From the NCBI GenBank assembly GCA_963844695.1, contig CAWJPL010000027.1, positions 124,001-188,000 of the forward strand: a DNA stretch of 64,000 nt, given 5' to 3'. A program made the position numbers and the translations under genes. Positions 50,812 to 58,779 of the stretch are shown piece by piece. Numbering within the stretch: position 1 is the first letter of the stretch; each line of letters starts with the position of its first letter. Under the pieces are notes generated by a model. It had not been told where the DNA came from and made no database searches. It saw nothing but the letters and a program-made list of their open reading frames with translations. Source of the DNA: RYN-230 sp963844695. GTDB taxonomy: Bacteria > Actinomycetota > Actinomycetes > Streptosporangiales > Streptosporangiaceae.

Positions 50812-52344
50812 CTAGCCTGACCACTGGCCGAACCGGGGCTTGGGGGCCTGTTTCCAGGTCTGCCGCGCTTCCGCACGCAGCCGGGCGGCGCGCTGGTCCT
50901 CGCGCTCGTACAGCAGCCCGAAGGTAAACGCGTTCTCGCCGGCCAGGTGCGCCCCGATGCCGAGTTCCCGGTCCACGCCCCGGGCCACCACCGCGTCCTG
51001 GTGATCGCCGAGGACGGACTGGATCTTCTTCATCTGCTTGGTGAACCGCCGGGCGTCCTGGCCCAGGGCCGGGCTGACCGCCTCCCCGGCGTACCGGGCC
51101 CGCTTGGCGGCTTTCCGGGCCTCGTGATAGGCCAGCTCCTGGCCTCGGCCCGGGGGCGTGTGCCCGGCCTGGCGGATCCGCCGCCGGGTGCGGCGGTAGG
51201 TGTGGCGGACCGTGGCGGGCAGCACCCGGCCCGCGGGCCGGTCCGCCTCAGCCGACAGCGGGGGATCGGCCAGCAACTCGTCCAGCCCGTCGCGCAGGGC
51301 GAAGTACCGCGCCGAGTCCAGCGCGGCCAGCACGTTCGTGCGCGCGGCCGCCTGAATCGGGGCGAAGTGGCCCTGAACGCGCGCCTCGGCCGGCCCGAGC
51401 ACCAGCTCGGGCGGGAGCGTCCGCAGGTTGTGCGCGAGCCGGCTGGCCAGCACCTCGGCGTCACGGGCCTCGCCGAGTACTCCGCCGAGCCATTTCAGCT
51501 CAGTGAGCATCCCTTCGCTCCCTGAGCGCGGGATGACCGTGCCAAACGACTGCAGGGTGCTGCGCAGGCGGCGGGTGGTCACCCGCATCTGGTGCACCGC
51601 GTCGGGCTCGTCCGCGCGGACCAGCGGATCCAGCGACTCCAGTCGCGCGCCATGCTTCCGGAGGTAGGCCAGCACGACGTCACCGGCGGACGCTGGCCGG
51701 ACGGCGTGCTGCCGCCCGTTCCCGGCCGGCCGGGACTTACCGGGAGCCGACCAGCCCAGCGCCCGTTCCAGCTTCGCGGCCCGTGCGGAGGGCTGCAGCC
51801 CGTCCCGGCGGAGCTGCGCGTCCGCCGCCTTCAGCAGCCGGGGGCTGCCACCGGTCAGCTCGACCTCGACCTCAGCCCACTGCGAGATCATGGTTTCCTC
51901 GCCCATCGTCTGGGCGGAGACGTCGTCGGCGGCGATCTCGGCCAGCGAGCTGCCCGCGTCGTCGATCAGCGTCAGCACCTGCCGCCGGGTACTGATCCGG
52001 GCTACCGGGTGCAGCGCCTCGCCGCGGGTGTACCCGCGGACCAGCCCGGCCAGCCGCGCGGGCACCTGCCGCCCGCGGCCCAGGGGCAGCTGGATCTCGC
52101 GCCGGGTACTGCCCCCGGCCGGGAGTTTCAGGTGCCAGCCCGGGTCGCTGCCGCCGCGCCGCCGGCGCAGGGTGACCCCGTTGCGGATCAGCCGCATGTC
52201 GCCGGTGTCGTAGTACTCCGCTTCCAGGAGCTGCTCCTCCGGACCGGTGGTGCTGGCCACGCTGGGGAGGCTGTCCAGCTGCGGCACGGTGGTGCCCGGG
52301 GGAGCCTCGTACTTCATTTCGGTCTCGTAGACGGTGGTACTCAT
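50812..52344 (-). CDS. CYTH-CHAD domain protein
   Basis: This 510-aa protein has an N-terminal CYTH triphosphate tunnel domain (ETEMKYEAPPG gives the ExExK motif; RRRRGGSDPGWHLKLPAG; EVEVELTGG) and a C-terminal CHAD domain rich in conserved His and Arg (AVHQMRVTTRRLRSTLQSF; YHEARKAAKRARYAGEAV). CHAD domains bind polyphosphate, and CYTH domains act on triphosphates. A role in polyphosphate metabolism or granule targeting is expected. ATG 52344 gives the exact CYTH start. Confidence 0.93.
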   Translation of the reverse strand: MSTTVYETEMKYEAPPGTTVPQLDSLPSVASTTGPEEQLLEAEYYDTGDMRLIRNGVTLRRRRGGSDPGWHLKLPAGGSTRREIQLPLGRGRQVPARLAGLVRGYTRGEALHPVARISTRRQVLTLIDDAGSSLAEIAADDVSAQTMGEETMISQWAEVEVELTGGSPRLLKAADAQLRRDGLQPSARAAKLERALGWSAPGKSRPAGNGRQHAVRPASAGDVVLAYLRKHGARLESLDPLVRADEPDAVHQMRVTTRRLRSTLQSFGTVIPRSGSEGMLTELKWLGGVLGEARDAEVLASRLAHNLRTLPPELVLGPAEARVQGHFAPIQAAARTNVLAALDSARYFALRDGLDELLADPPLSAEADRPAGRVLPATVRHTYRRTRRRIRQAGHTPPGRGQELAYHEARKAAKRARYAGEAVSPALGQDARRFTKQMKKIQSVLGDHQDAVVARGVDRELGIGAHLAGENAFTFGLLYEREDQRAARLRAEARQTWKQAPKPRFGQWSG

Positions 52345-52484
52345 GCCCGCGCCACTACCCGGGCATTGCGCACGTGAACATGGCCGTCGACCCGGTGAAC
52401 GGGAGTGAAGCCGGCGAGGACTCGTGTTTGGGGCGCCCGCTGAAGGGGACTCGGAGGGCGCTAGTTCCGGAAAAGGAGGTTCCC

Positions 52485-53309
52485 ATGGCAACTGGGGCCA
52501 TTGTGGCGATCATTATTGTCGTCATCGTTGTGGCCGCCGTCCTGCTCGTGCTGGCGACGGTGAACCGCCGCCGCCGGCTGCGGGAACGGTTCGGGCCCGA
52601 ATACGATCGGGCGGTCACCGAGAGCGGCAGCAGGCGCGAAGCAGAAGCCGAACTGGCGAAGCGCGAGAAGCACGTCCGGGAACTTGATATCCGGCCGCTG
52701 AGCCCGACCGCGCGGAACCAGTACCAGTCTGAGTGGACTGCGGTCCAGGAGCAGTTCGTAGACGCACCACAGGCCGCCGTCACCGGGGCCCAGACGCTGG
52801 TCTCGACCGTGATGGAAGCCCGCGGTTACCCCACCCAGCCTTATGACCAGACGCTCGCCGACCTGTCGGTGGAGCACGCGAGCACGCTGGACCATTTCCG
52901 GGCGGCTCATGACATCAGCCAGAACGCCGCGGCTGGCACCGCGACCACCGAGGACCTGCGCCAGGCGATGATCCATTACCGGGCGCTCTTCGCTGAGCTC
53001 CTCGGCGAGCCTGCCAGCGACGACCGGTCCGCGGCTACTCCCGTGGACGAGCCAGTGGCCACTCGAGCAGGCGAGCCTGCGGCCACTCCGGTGGACGAGC
53101 CTGCGGCCGCTGCCGCGGACGAGCCCGTGGTCACTCGCGCAGACGAGCCCGCGGCCACTCCGGTGGATGACCCGGCCGTTACCCGCCCGGACGAACCCGC
53201 CACTACCCCCGCGGACGAGGCCCCCGCCGCCTCCGTGGACCAGCCCGCCGATCCGGCCCTCACTCCCACCCCCGACGCCGTGGCCAGCGCGCGCCGGCAG
53301 GAAAGGTGA
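52485..53309 (+). CDS. membrane-anchored protein with Pro/Asp/Glu-rich repeat tail
   Basis: This 274-aa protein has an N-terminal membrane span (VAIIIVVIVVAAVLLVLA), then a helical domain (LRERFGPEYDRAVTESGSRR; HVRELDIRPLSPTARNQY; LVSTVMEARGYPTQPYDQTL) that I know from many actinobacteria as an unnamed conserved secreted-type protein. The last 90 residues are repeats of ATPVDEPA. AAAAGGAGGTTCCC before ATG 52485 is one of the strongest ribosome sites here. The stop overlaps the next gene. Confidence 0.82.
   Translation: MATGAIVAIIIVVIVVAAVLLVLATVNRRRRLRERFGPEYDRAVTESGSRREAEAELAKREKHVRELDIRPLSPTARNQYQSEWTAVQEQFVDAPQAAVTGAQTLVSTVMEARGYPTQPYDQTLADLSVEHASTLDHFRAAHDISQNAAAGTATTEDLRQAMIHYRALFAELLGEPASDDRSAATPVDEPVATRAGEPAATPVDEPAAAAADEPVVTRADEPAATPVDDPAVTRPDEPATTPADEAPAASVDQPADPALTPTPDAVASARRQER
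53038..53240 (+). repeat. 24-bp degenerate tandem repeats
   Basis: About eight units of the GCCACTCCGGTGGACGAGCC type encode A-T-P-V-D-E-P-A with variations (TRADEP, TRPDEP). They form a disordered acidic tail. Confidence 0.75.
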
Positions 53310-53314
53310 CGCAG

Positions 53315-53791
53315 ATGACTTCCCAGCGCGACGAGACGGTGGGCCACATGGCCGACGACGAGATGACGGACGACCCCATCGTCGTCGAGCGCCATGACGA
53401 GATCCTGGGCGGCCCCCCCGTCGATGACCCCGACGCGGATGATGTCACGGCCCGCGAGGCGGCGGCCGATGACAGCACGCCGGCCGGCGACCAGCCCGGC
53501 GAAGGGACGGCCACCGACCGGACGGTCACCGGTCAGGTAGTGAGCGACGAGCCGGTCACCGACCGGCCGGCCGCCGACAGTTTGGCCGACGACGAGCTGG
53601 CCACGACGGCCAGCGACGAGCTGGCCAGCGACGAGCTGGCCGGCCGGCATGCGGCACCGGAGACGGGCAGGGCAGGACTGGAGCAGGACCCGCCACCTCT
53701 CGTGGTCCCCTCGGATCCTGTTCCGGGTGACCCGGCGGCTCCCAGCGGCGCAGTGACGTCCGACGCCCAGGCGGCTCGTCCCGGAGTCTGA
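53315..53791 (+). CDS. acidic low-complexity protein, probable N-terminal part of a longer protein
   Basis: This is a 158-aa acidic sequence (HMADDEMTDDPIVVERHDEI; repeated DELAS and TDRPA words). The ATG at 53315 follows AGGAAAGG. The frame ends just before the sequence SEAPVTPGAGTVDAG, which is open in another frame and leads straight into the folded domain at 53820-54128. A +1 break upstream of 53789 would join both into one 270-aa protein, matching the layout of the preceding gene (low-complexity plus helical domain). Confidence 0.6.
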   Translation: MTSQRDETVGHMADDEMTDDPIVVERHDEILGGPPVDDPDADDVTAREAAADDSTPAGDQPGEGTATDRTVTGQVVSDEPVTDRPAADSLADDELATTASDELASDELAGRHAAPETGRAGLEQDPPPLVVPSDPVPGDPAAPSGAVTSDAQAARPGV

Positions 53792-53819
53792 GGCGCCGGT
53801 AACCCCAGGCGCCGGCACC

Positions 53820-54128
53820 GTGGACGCCGGGACCCCCGCCGCTTCCTCCAGTGGGCCGGCTGGCCCCAACGGCGACGGCGTCCCCGCCGCCGCTCTCGCC
53901 GGGCAGCAGTGGCCAGCGATCCAGGCGATGTTCGTTGATGATCCAAAGGGGTCCGTGGAACGCGCCGCGGCGGCTGCGGATGAGGTGGCGAAAGCCTTCG
54001 TGGCCTCGCTGCAGCGGGAGCAGACGGCGCTGCGCGCGACCTGGGAGAAGGACACGACGACCGAGGATCTGCGTACCGCGCTCCAGCAGTACCGGGCGTT
54101 CTGCGGCCGGCTGGAAGGCCTGGCCTGA
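53820..54128 (+). CDS. helical domain protein, probable C-terminal part of the preceding gene
   Basis: This is a 102-aa sequence with WPAIQAMFVDDPKGSVERAA, ADEVAKAFVASLQREQTAL and TEDLRTALQQYRAFCGRLEG. It is similar in pattern to the helical domain of the protein at 52485 (EWTAVQEQFVDAPQAAV; TEDLRQAMIHYRALFAELLG), so the two genes look like paralogues. A GTG at 53820 may be used, but there is no ribosome site, and fusion to the upstream frame is more likely. Confidence 0.6.
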   Translation: MDAGTPAASSSGPAGPNGDGVPAAALAGQQWPAIQAMFVDDPKGSVERAAAAADEVAKAFVASLQREQTALRATWEKDTTTEDLRTALQQYRAFCGRLEGLA

Positions 54129-54135
54129 CCGTCTT

Positions 54136-54183
54136 GGTCACCGGGGCCGGCCGCTCCCGCAGCGGCGGCCGGCCCCGGTGACC
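54136..54183. terminator. strong bidirectional hairpin terminator
   Basis: This is a perfect 19-bp stem with arms 54136-54154 (starts GGTCACCGGGGCC) and 54165-54183, and a 10-base loop. It separates the convergent genes ending at 54128 and 54258. Confidence 0.88.
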
Positions 54184-54257
54184 ATCCCGGCCCAACCCTC
54201 GAACTCGCCAACGCTGCGGCCCGGCGCACCAGCCCGGCGGCGGCTCGGCGAGGCCGC

Positions 54258-55001
54258 TCAGGACGGGCCGCGGCGGAGCCGGACCCGGTAGGAGTAGTGC
54301 GCCGGGTCGAAGTAGCTGACCGCCAGTTCGACCGGGGTGTCCGCGTCGTCGGTGTAGAGCCGGTCGATCCGCAGGACCGGCTCGCCGGGTGCGCACTCCA
54401 GATGCCCCGCCGCCGCAGCCGGGGCCGCCGCAGCGGTGATGCTCTGCTCGGCGCCCTTGATCGACCGGGTCATCCTGGTGTCGATCAGCCCGATGACCGT
54501 GATCTGGCTGCGCCGCCCGGCGGCGGCTAGTTCGGGCACGTCGCCCAGCAGCGCGCCGACCGGCGGCGGCAGGAACACCGAGGTATGGCAGAACGGGACG
54601 TTCCCATGCAGCCGGATCAGCGTCAGCGCGTGCACGTCGTCGGAGGGCAGTCGCAGCCGGCTCGCGGCCTCGACGTCCACCGCGTGCCGCAGCGGGGTGA
54701 TGACCGCGCACTCGGTGTCCAGGGACAGGGCCATCAGGTCCTCGACCGAGCCGAAATGCCGCAGGTAACGGTCGGCCTCGGCCACCGGGTAGGTGCCGCG
54801 CCCGGCCACCCGGTAGATGATCCCCTCGGAGACCAGATCCTGCATCGCCCGGCGCACGGTCTGCCTGCTCACCGAATGCCGGGCCGACAGTTGCTCCTCG
54901 GTGGGCAGTTGCTGGCCGTCGGCGTACTCGCCGTTGCGGATCGCGTCGCGCAGCGAGGCGGCCAGCGTCCGGTAGGCGCTGGACCTGGCCTGGTCGGGCA
55001 C
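54258..55001 (-). CDS. GntR/HutC-family transcription regulator
   Basis: This 247-aa regulator has an N-terminal GntR winged helix (YRTLAASLRDAIRNGEYADG; LPTEEQLSARHSVSRQTVRR; GIIYRVAGRGTYPV) and a C-terminal UTRA ligand-binding domain (DVHALTLIRLHGNVPFCHTS; ECAPGEPVLRIDRLYT). HutC-type regulators respond to small metabolites such as sugars or acids. It is divergent from the acyl-CoA catabolic cluster, which it most likely controls. The start is GTG at 55001 after AAAGGAGCGGG. Confidence 0.93.
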   Translation of the reverse strand: MPDQARSSAYRTLAASLRDAIRNGEYADGQQLPTEEQLSARHSVSRQTVRRAMQDLVSEGIIYRVAGRGTYPVAEADRYLRHFGSVEDLMALSLDTECAVITPLRHAVDVEAASRLRLPSDDVHALTLIRLHGNVPFCHTSVFLPPPVGALLGDVPELAAAGRRSQITVIGLIDTRMTRSIKGAEQSITAAAAPAAAAGHLECAPGEPVLRIDRLYTDDADTPVELAVSYFDPAHYSYRVRLRRGPS

Positions 55002-55144
55002 TGGCTCCCGCTCCTTTCTCCCGGGCGCTCCCGGGGCGCCCCAGGGGGCGCGGCCTGGCCGGGCTGGCCGGCTCGCGACGGTTGCGTAGCCAAATGGCCG
55101 TACATATCTTAGATTCAGTCGGCCAACTGCGGGAGAGGTGCCAG
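55002..55144. promoter_or_regulatory. divergent promoter between GntR gene and MmgE/PrpD cluster
   Basis: The patch 55090-55117 is AT-rich against the local background and holds TAGATT (55110-55115), a usable -10 for the catabolic cluster with a leader of about 23-30 nt. No perfect dyad was found, only GGCC words flanking the patch. Confidence 0.45.
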
Positions 55145-56365
55145 GTGCCGGAACCAGCAGACTCGCTCGCCATCCGGCTCGCCCGCTGGGCCCACGACCT
55201 CGAGCCGACCGGGGAGGATCTGGCCCTGGCCGACCGTTCGCTGGTGGACACGGTCGCGGTGGCGCTGGCCGGCCGTGATCATCGGGTCACCCAGCTGGCC
55301 GAGACGATGCCGGAAGGGCCGCGCTGGGCGGTGGCCGCCCATGTCCTGGACTTCGATGACCTGCATATGGAGTCCACCACGCACATCAGTGCGGTCTGTG
55401 TGCCGACCGCTCTCGCGCTGGGTGCGGGGGCCCGGGCGTATCTGGCCGGGGCCGGGGTGATGGCCCGGCTCGGCCACGCGCTGGGCTGGCCGCACTACTC
55501 GGCGGGCTGGCACGCGACCTGTACCGCTGGCGCACCCGCCGCTGCCGTCGGGGCGGCGGTCGCGATGGGCCTGAGACCAGACCAGATCGCTAACGCCATC
55601 GCGCTCGCGGTACCCGGCGCGGGCGGGGTGCAGCGGGCGTTCGGTACCGACGCCAAGTCGCTGCAGGTGGGATTCGCCGTGGACAGCGGGATCCGGGCCG
55701 CGACCCTGGCGGCGGCCGGGGCGCAGGCCGACCCGGCCGCGCTGGAGGAATGGATGACCCTGGTCGGCGGGGATCCTGGCGCGGCCGACCTCTCCGGGCC
55801 GGCCGTCCCCGGCGGGCTGGCGGTCAAGATCTACCCGTGCTGCTATGCGCTGCAGCGCCCGATCAGCGCGCTGGGAGAGCTGGCCCAGTCCGGGCCGATG
55901 GACCCGGCCGAGGTGAGCCGGATCGTGCTCCGTACCCCCGAGGGCACGCTGACCCCGCTGATCCATCACCGGCCGGATACCGGGCTGCAGGGCAAGTTCA
56001 GCCTGGAGTACGCCGCGGCGGCCGCGCTGCTCGACGGCTACCCCGGCTTCGCCAGCTTCACCGACGACGCGGTGCGCCGGCCCGCCGCCCGCCGCCTGGC
56101 CGGGCTGGTGGAGGTCAAGAGCGAGCCGGGCGGGACCTGGCTGCTCGACGGCGAACTGGTCGCCGAGTTGCACACGGCCAGTGGCGGCGTGGCCCAGATC
56201 ACCCAGCAGTTCCCGCCCGGATCGCCGGGGCGGCCCGCCACCGCCGGCCAGCTCCAGGCGAAGATCGCCGACTGCCTGGCCGGGCTGGACGCGGGCGGCC
56301 AGGAACTGGATCCCGCCACGTGGACCTGGCCGAGCGCCGCCGACCTGCTCCGGGACTTCTGCTAG
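55145..56365 (+). CDS. MmgE/PrpD-family protein
   Basis: This 406-aa protein is of the 2-methylcitrate dehydratase/cis-aconitate decarboxylase fold: LAIRLARWAHDLEPTGEDLA, FDDLHMESTTHISAVCVPTA, GWHATCTAGAPAAAVGAAVA and LAVKIYPCCYALQRPISALG. The family acts on di- and tricarboxylic acids. GTG 55145 has GGGAGAGG upstream; an earlier ATG at 55082 lies inside the promoter patch. It is the first gene of a cluster with acyl-CoA dehydrogenase, CoA transferase and aldehyde dehydrogenase, suggesting a carboxylic-acid degradation route. Confidence 0.92.
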   Translation: MPEPADSLAIRLARWAHDLEPTGEDLALADRSLVDTVAVALAGRDHRVTQLAETMPEGPRWAVAAHVLDFDDLHMESTTHISAVCVPTALALGAGARAYLAGAGVMARLGHALGWPHYSAGWHATCTAGAPAAAVGAAVAMGLRPDQIANAIALAVPGAGGVQRAFGTDAKSLQVGFAVDSGIRAATLAAAGAQADPAALEEWMTLVGGDPGAADLSGPAVPGGLAVKIYPCCYALQRPISALGELAQSGPMDPAEVSRIVLRTPEGTLTPLIHHRPDTGLQGKFSLEYAAAAALLDGYPGFASFTDDAVRRPAARRLAGLVEVKSEPGGTWLLDGELVAELHTASGGVAQITQQFPPGSPGRPATAGQLQAKIADCLAGLDAGGQELDPATWTWPSAADLLRDFC

Positions 56366-56401
56366 TGCTCCGGCGCACCGAACTGCCGGGAAGGGACGGT
56401 C

Positions 56402-57559
56402 ATGGATGAGCTGAGCGAGGAGGAGCGCGCGATCGTCGGGCTGGTCCGCGAGTTCGTGGACCGTGACGTCCGGCCCGTGGCCTCGGAGCTGGAGCACGCG
56501 AACACCTACCCGGAGAAGCTCATCGAGCAGATGAAGCAGCTCGGCATCTACGGGCTGGCCATCCCCGAGCCGTGGGGCGCGGCGCGAGTCAGCACGCCCT
56601 GCTACGCACTGGTCACCGAGGAGCTGGCCCGCGGCTGGATGAGCCTGGCCGGCGCCATGGGCGGCCACACCGTGGTGGCCAAACTGCTCCTGGACTACGG
56701 GACCGACGAGCAGAAGGAGCGTTATCTGCCCCGGATGGCGACCGGCGAGATCCGGGCCACCATGGCGCTGACTGAACCTGGCGGCGGCTCCGACCTGCAG
56801 GCCATGCGCACGAACGCGCGCCGCGACGGGGACTCCTACCTGGTCAACGGGACCAAGACCTGGATCACCAACGCCCGCCGTTCCGGGCTGATCGCGCTGC
56901 TGTGCAAGACCGACCCGGCCGCCCGGCCCGCGCACGCGGGGATCAGCATCCTGCTGGCCGAGCACGGACCGGGGTTCACGGTCTCCCGTGACCTGCCCAA
57001 GCTCGGCTACAAGGGGGTCGAGAGCTGCGAGCTGTCCTTCGACGACTTCCGGGTGCCAGCGGATGCGCTGCTCGGCGGCCGGGAAGGCGAGGGCTTCGGC
57101 CAGATGATGCGCGGGCTGGAGATCGGCCGGATCCAGGTCGCCTCCCGGGCCGTCGGCGTCGGCCGGGCCGCGCTGGAGGACGCGCTGCGCTACGCCCAGC
57201 AGCGGGAAAGCTTTGGTAAGCCCATCTGGCAGCACCAGTCGGTCGGCAACTACCTGGCCGACATGGTCACCAAGCTGACCGCCGCCCGCCAGCTGGTCCT
57301 CTACGCCGCCCGCTGCTTCGACGCCGGCGCCCGGGCGGACATGGAGGCGGGCATGGCCAAGCTGTTCGCCTCGGAGACGGCGATGGAGATCGCGCTCAAC
57401 GCGGTGCGTATCCACGGCGGGTACGGCTACTCCACCGAGTTCGACGTGGAGCGCTATTTCCGGGACGCCCCGCTGATGATCGTCGGTGAGGGCACCAACG
57501 AGATCCAGCGCAACGTCATCGCCCGCCAGCTCGTCAAGCGCAACTCAGTAGCCCCGTGA
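56402..57559 (+). CDS. acyl-CoA dehydrogenase
   Basis: This 385-aa FAD enzyme reads EEERAIVGLVREFVDRDVRP, MALTEPGGGSDLQAMRTNAR (flavin signature), WITNARRSGLIALLCKTD and the catalytic-Glu region IHGGYGYSTEFDVERYFRD. It has standard length and intact motifs. It oxidises the alpha-beta bond of an acyl-CoA. The ATG follows GGGAAGGGACG. The stop overlaps the GTG of the CoA transferase (GTGA), so the two are translationally coupled. Confidence 0.95.
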   Translation: MDELSEEERAIVGLVREFVDRDVRPVASELEHANTYPEKLIEQMKQLGIYGLAIPEPWGAARVSTPCYALVTEELARGWMSLAGAMGGHTVVAKLLLDYGTDEQKERYLPRMATGEIRATMALTEPGGGSDLQAMRTNARRDGDSYLVNGTKTWITNARRSGLIALLCKTDPAARPAHAGISILLAEHGPGFTVSRDLPKLGYKGVESCELSFDDFRVPADALLGGREGEGFGQMMRGLEIGRIQVASRAVGVGRAALEDALRYAQQRESFGKPIWQHQSVGNYLADMVTKLTAARQLVLYAARCFDAGARADMEAGMAKLFASETAMEIALNAVRIHGGYGYSTEFDVERYFRDAPLMIVGEGTNEIQRNVIARQLVKRNSVAP

Positions 57560-57618
57560 GCGAAGCGAACCAAGCCAGCCCCGTGAGCGAAGCGAGCCAA
57601 GCCAGCCCCGTGAGCGGG
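57553..57618 (+). repeat. 27-bp tandem repeat carrying GTG start codons
   Basis: CCCGTGAGCGAAGCGA then ACCAAGCCAGC repeats in frame two and a third times, each with a GTG (57556, 57583, 57610). The stop of the upstream gene lies in the first copy. Confidence 0.85.
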
Positions 57619-58779
57619 CTTCCGCTGGAAGGCCTGCTGGTCGTCGCGCTGGAGCAGGCGGTGGCGGCCCCGTTCGCCACCCGCCAGCTCGCCGACCTCG
57701 GCGCGCGGGTGATCAAGATCGAACGGACCGGCGCGGGGGACTTCGCCCGCGGCTACGACCAGTCCGCCCTGGGCCAGTCGAGCTATTTCGTCTGGCTGAA
57801 CCGGGGCAAGGAAAGCGTCGAGCTCGACGTCAAGCAGCCCGCCGACCGGTCCGTGCTGGACGCCATGCTGGCCCGCGCGGACGTGTTCGTGCAGAACCTC
57901 GCGCCGGGCGCGGCGGGGCGGCTCGGCCTGGGCGCGGAGCAGCTCGCCGCCCGCTATCCGCGGCTGATCAGCTGCTCGATCTCGGGGTATGGCCCGGACG
58001 GCCCGTACGCCGCCAAGAAGGCTTACGACCTGCTGGTCCAGTGCGAGGCCGGGCTGCTGTCCGTGACCGGGACGCCAGCCGAGCCGGCCAAGGCCGGCAT
58101 CTCGGTAGCCGACATCGCGGCCGGGATGTACGCCTACTCCGGCGTGCTGACCGCGCTGTACGAGCGGGAGCGGACCGGCCGGGGCGGCTCCTTCGAGGTG
58201 GCCATGCTCGACGCTCTGGGCGAGTGGATGAGCCAGCCCTACTACTACAGCGTCTACGGCGGCCGGACCTCGCCGCGCACCGGGGCGCGGCACGCCTCGA
58301 TCTCCCCCTACGGGCCCTACCCGGCGAAGGACGGCCAGGTGTTCCTGGGCATCCAGAACGAGCGCGAGTGGGTGGTGCTGTGCGAGCGGATCCTGGGCCG
58401 CCCGGACCTGGTCACCGACGAGCGGTTCGCGACCAACCCAGCCCGGGTCGCGCACCACGACGAGCTGACCGTGATCCTCACCGAGGTGTTCGCCGGGATC
58501 GGAGTGGACCAGCTCGAAGCGTCGCTGGAGGCGGCCGGTATCGCCAACGCCCGGATGCGCAGCCCCGAGGAATTCGCCGCCCACCCGCAGCTGGCGGCCC
58601 GCGACCGGTGGCGCGACATCGACTCCCCGCACGGGCCCCTGCGCGCGCTGCTGCCTCCGGTCACGGTGCCCGGCCGGACCGCCGCGATGGGTGCGGTCCC
58701 GGCGCTCGGGCAGCATTCCAAGGCCATCCGCGCGGAATTCGGACTCGCAGAGCAGTCAGAGCAGGAGGCATCACCATGA
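57556..58779 (+). CDS. CaiB/BaiF (class III) CoA transferase
   Basis: This 407-aa CoA transferase has the core LPLEGLLVVALEQAVAAPFA, TRQLADLGARVIKIER, VWLNRGKESVELDVK and AYDLLVQCEAGLLSVTG, with the expected catalytic Asp in YDLLVQ. It moves CoA between carboxylic acids. Its first 18 residues come from a 27-bp repeat that supplies three possible in-frame GTG starts; the family begins where the third one lies (57610). It couples to the acyl-CoA dehydrogenase and overlaps the aldehyde dehydrogenase start. Confidence 0.93.
   Translation: MSEANQASPVSEASQASPVSGLPLEGLLVVALEQAVAAPFATRQLADLGARVIKIERTGAGDFARGYDQSALGQSSYFVWLNRGKESVELDVKQPADRSVLDAMLARADVFVQNLAPGAAGRLGLGAEQLAARYPRLISCSISGYGPDGPYAAKKAYDLLVQCEAGLLSVTGTPAEPAKAGISVADIAAGMYAYSGVLTALYERERTGRGGSFEVAMLDALGEWMSQPYYYSVYGGRTSPRTGARHASISPYGPYPAKDGQVFLGIQNEREWVVLCERILGRPDLVTDERFATNPARVAHHDELTVILTEVFAGIGVDQLEASLEAAGIANARMRSPEEFAAHPQLAARDRWRDIDSPHGPLRALLPPVTVPGRTAAMGAVPALGQHSKAIRAEFGLAEQSEQEASP

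Noticed and set aside
55115..57415. Very long open frame on the minus strand opposite the MmgE/PrpD and acyl-CoA dehydrogenase genes
   Set aside because: The sequence is low-complexity (Gly/Arg/Gln/His/Val-rich) with no motifs. It mirrors two clearly real genes and is a by-product of the high GC content.
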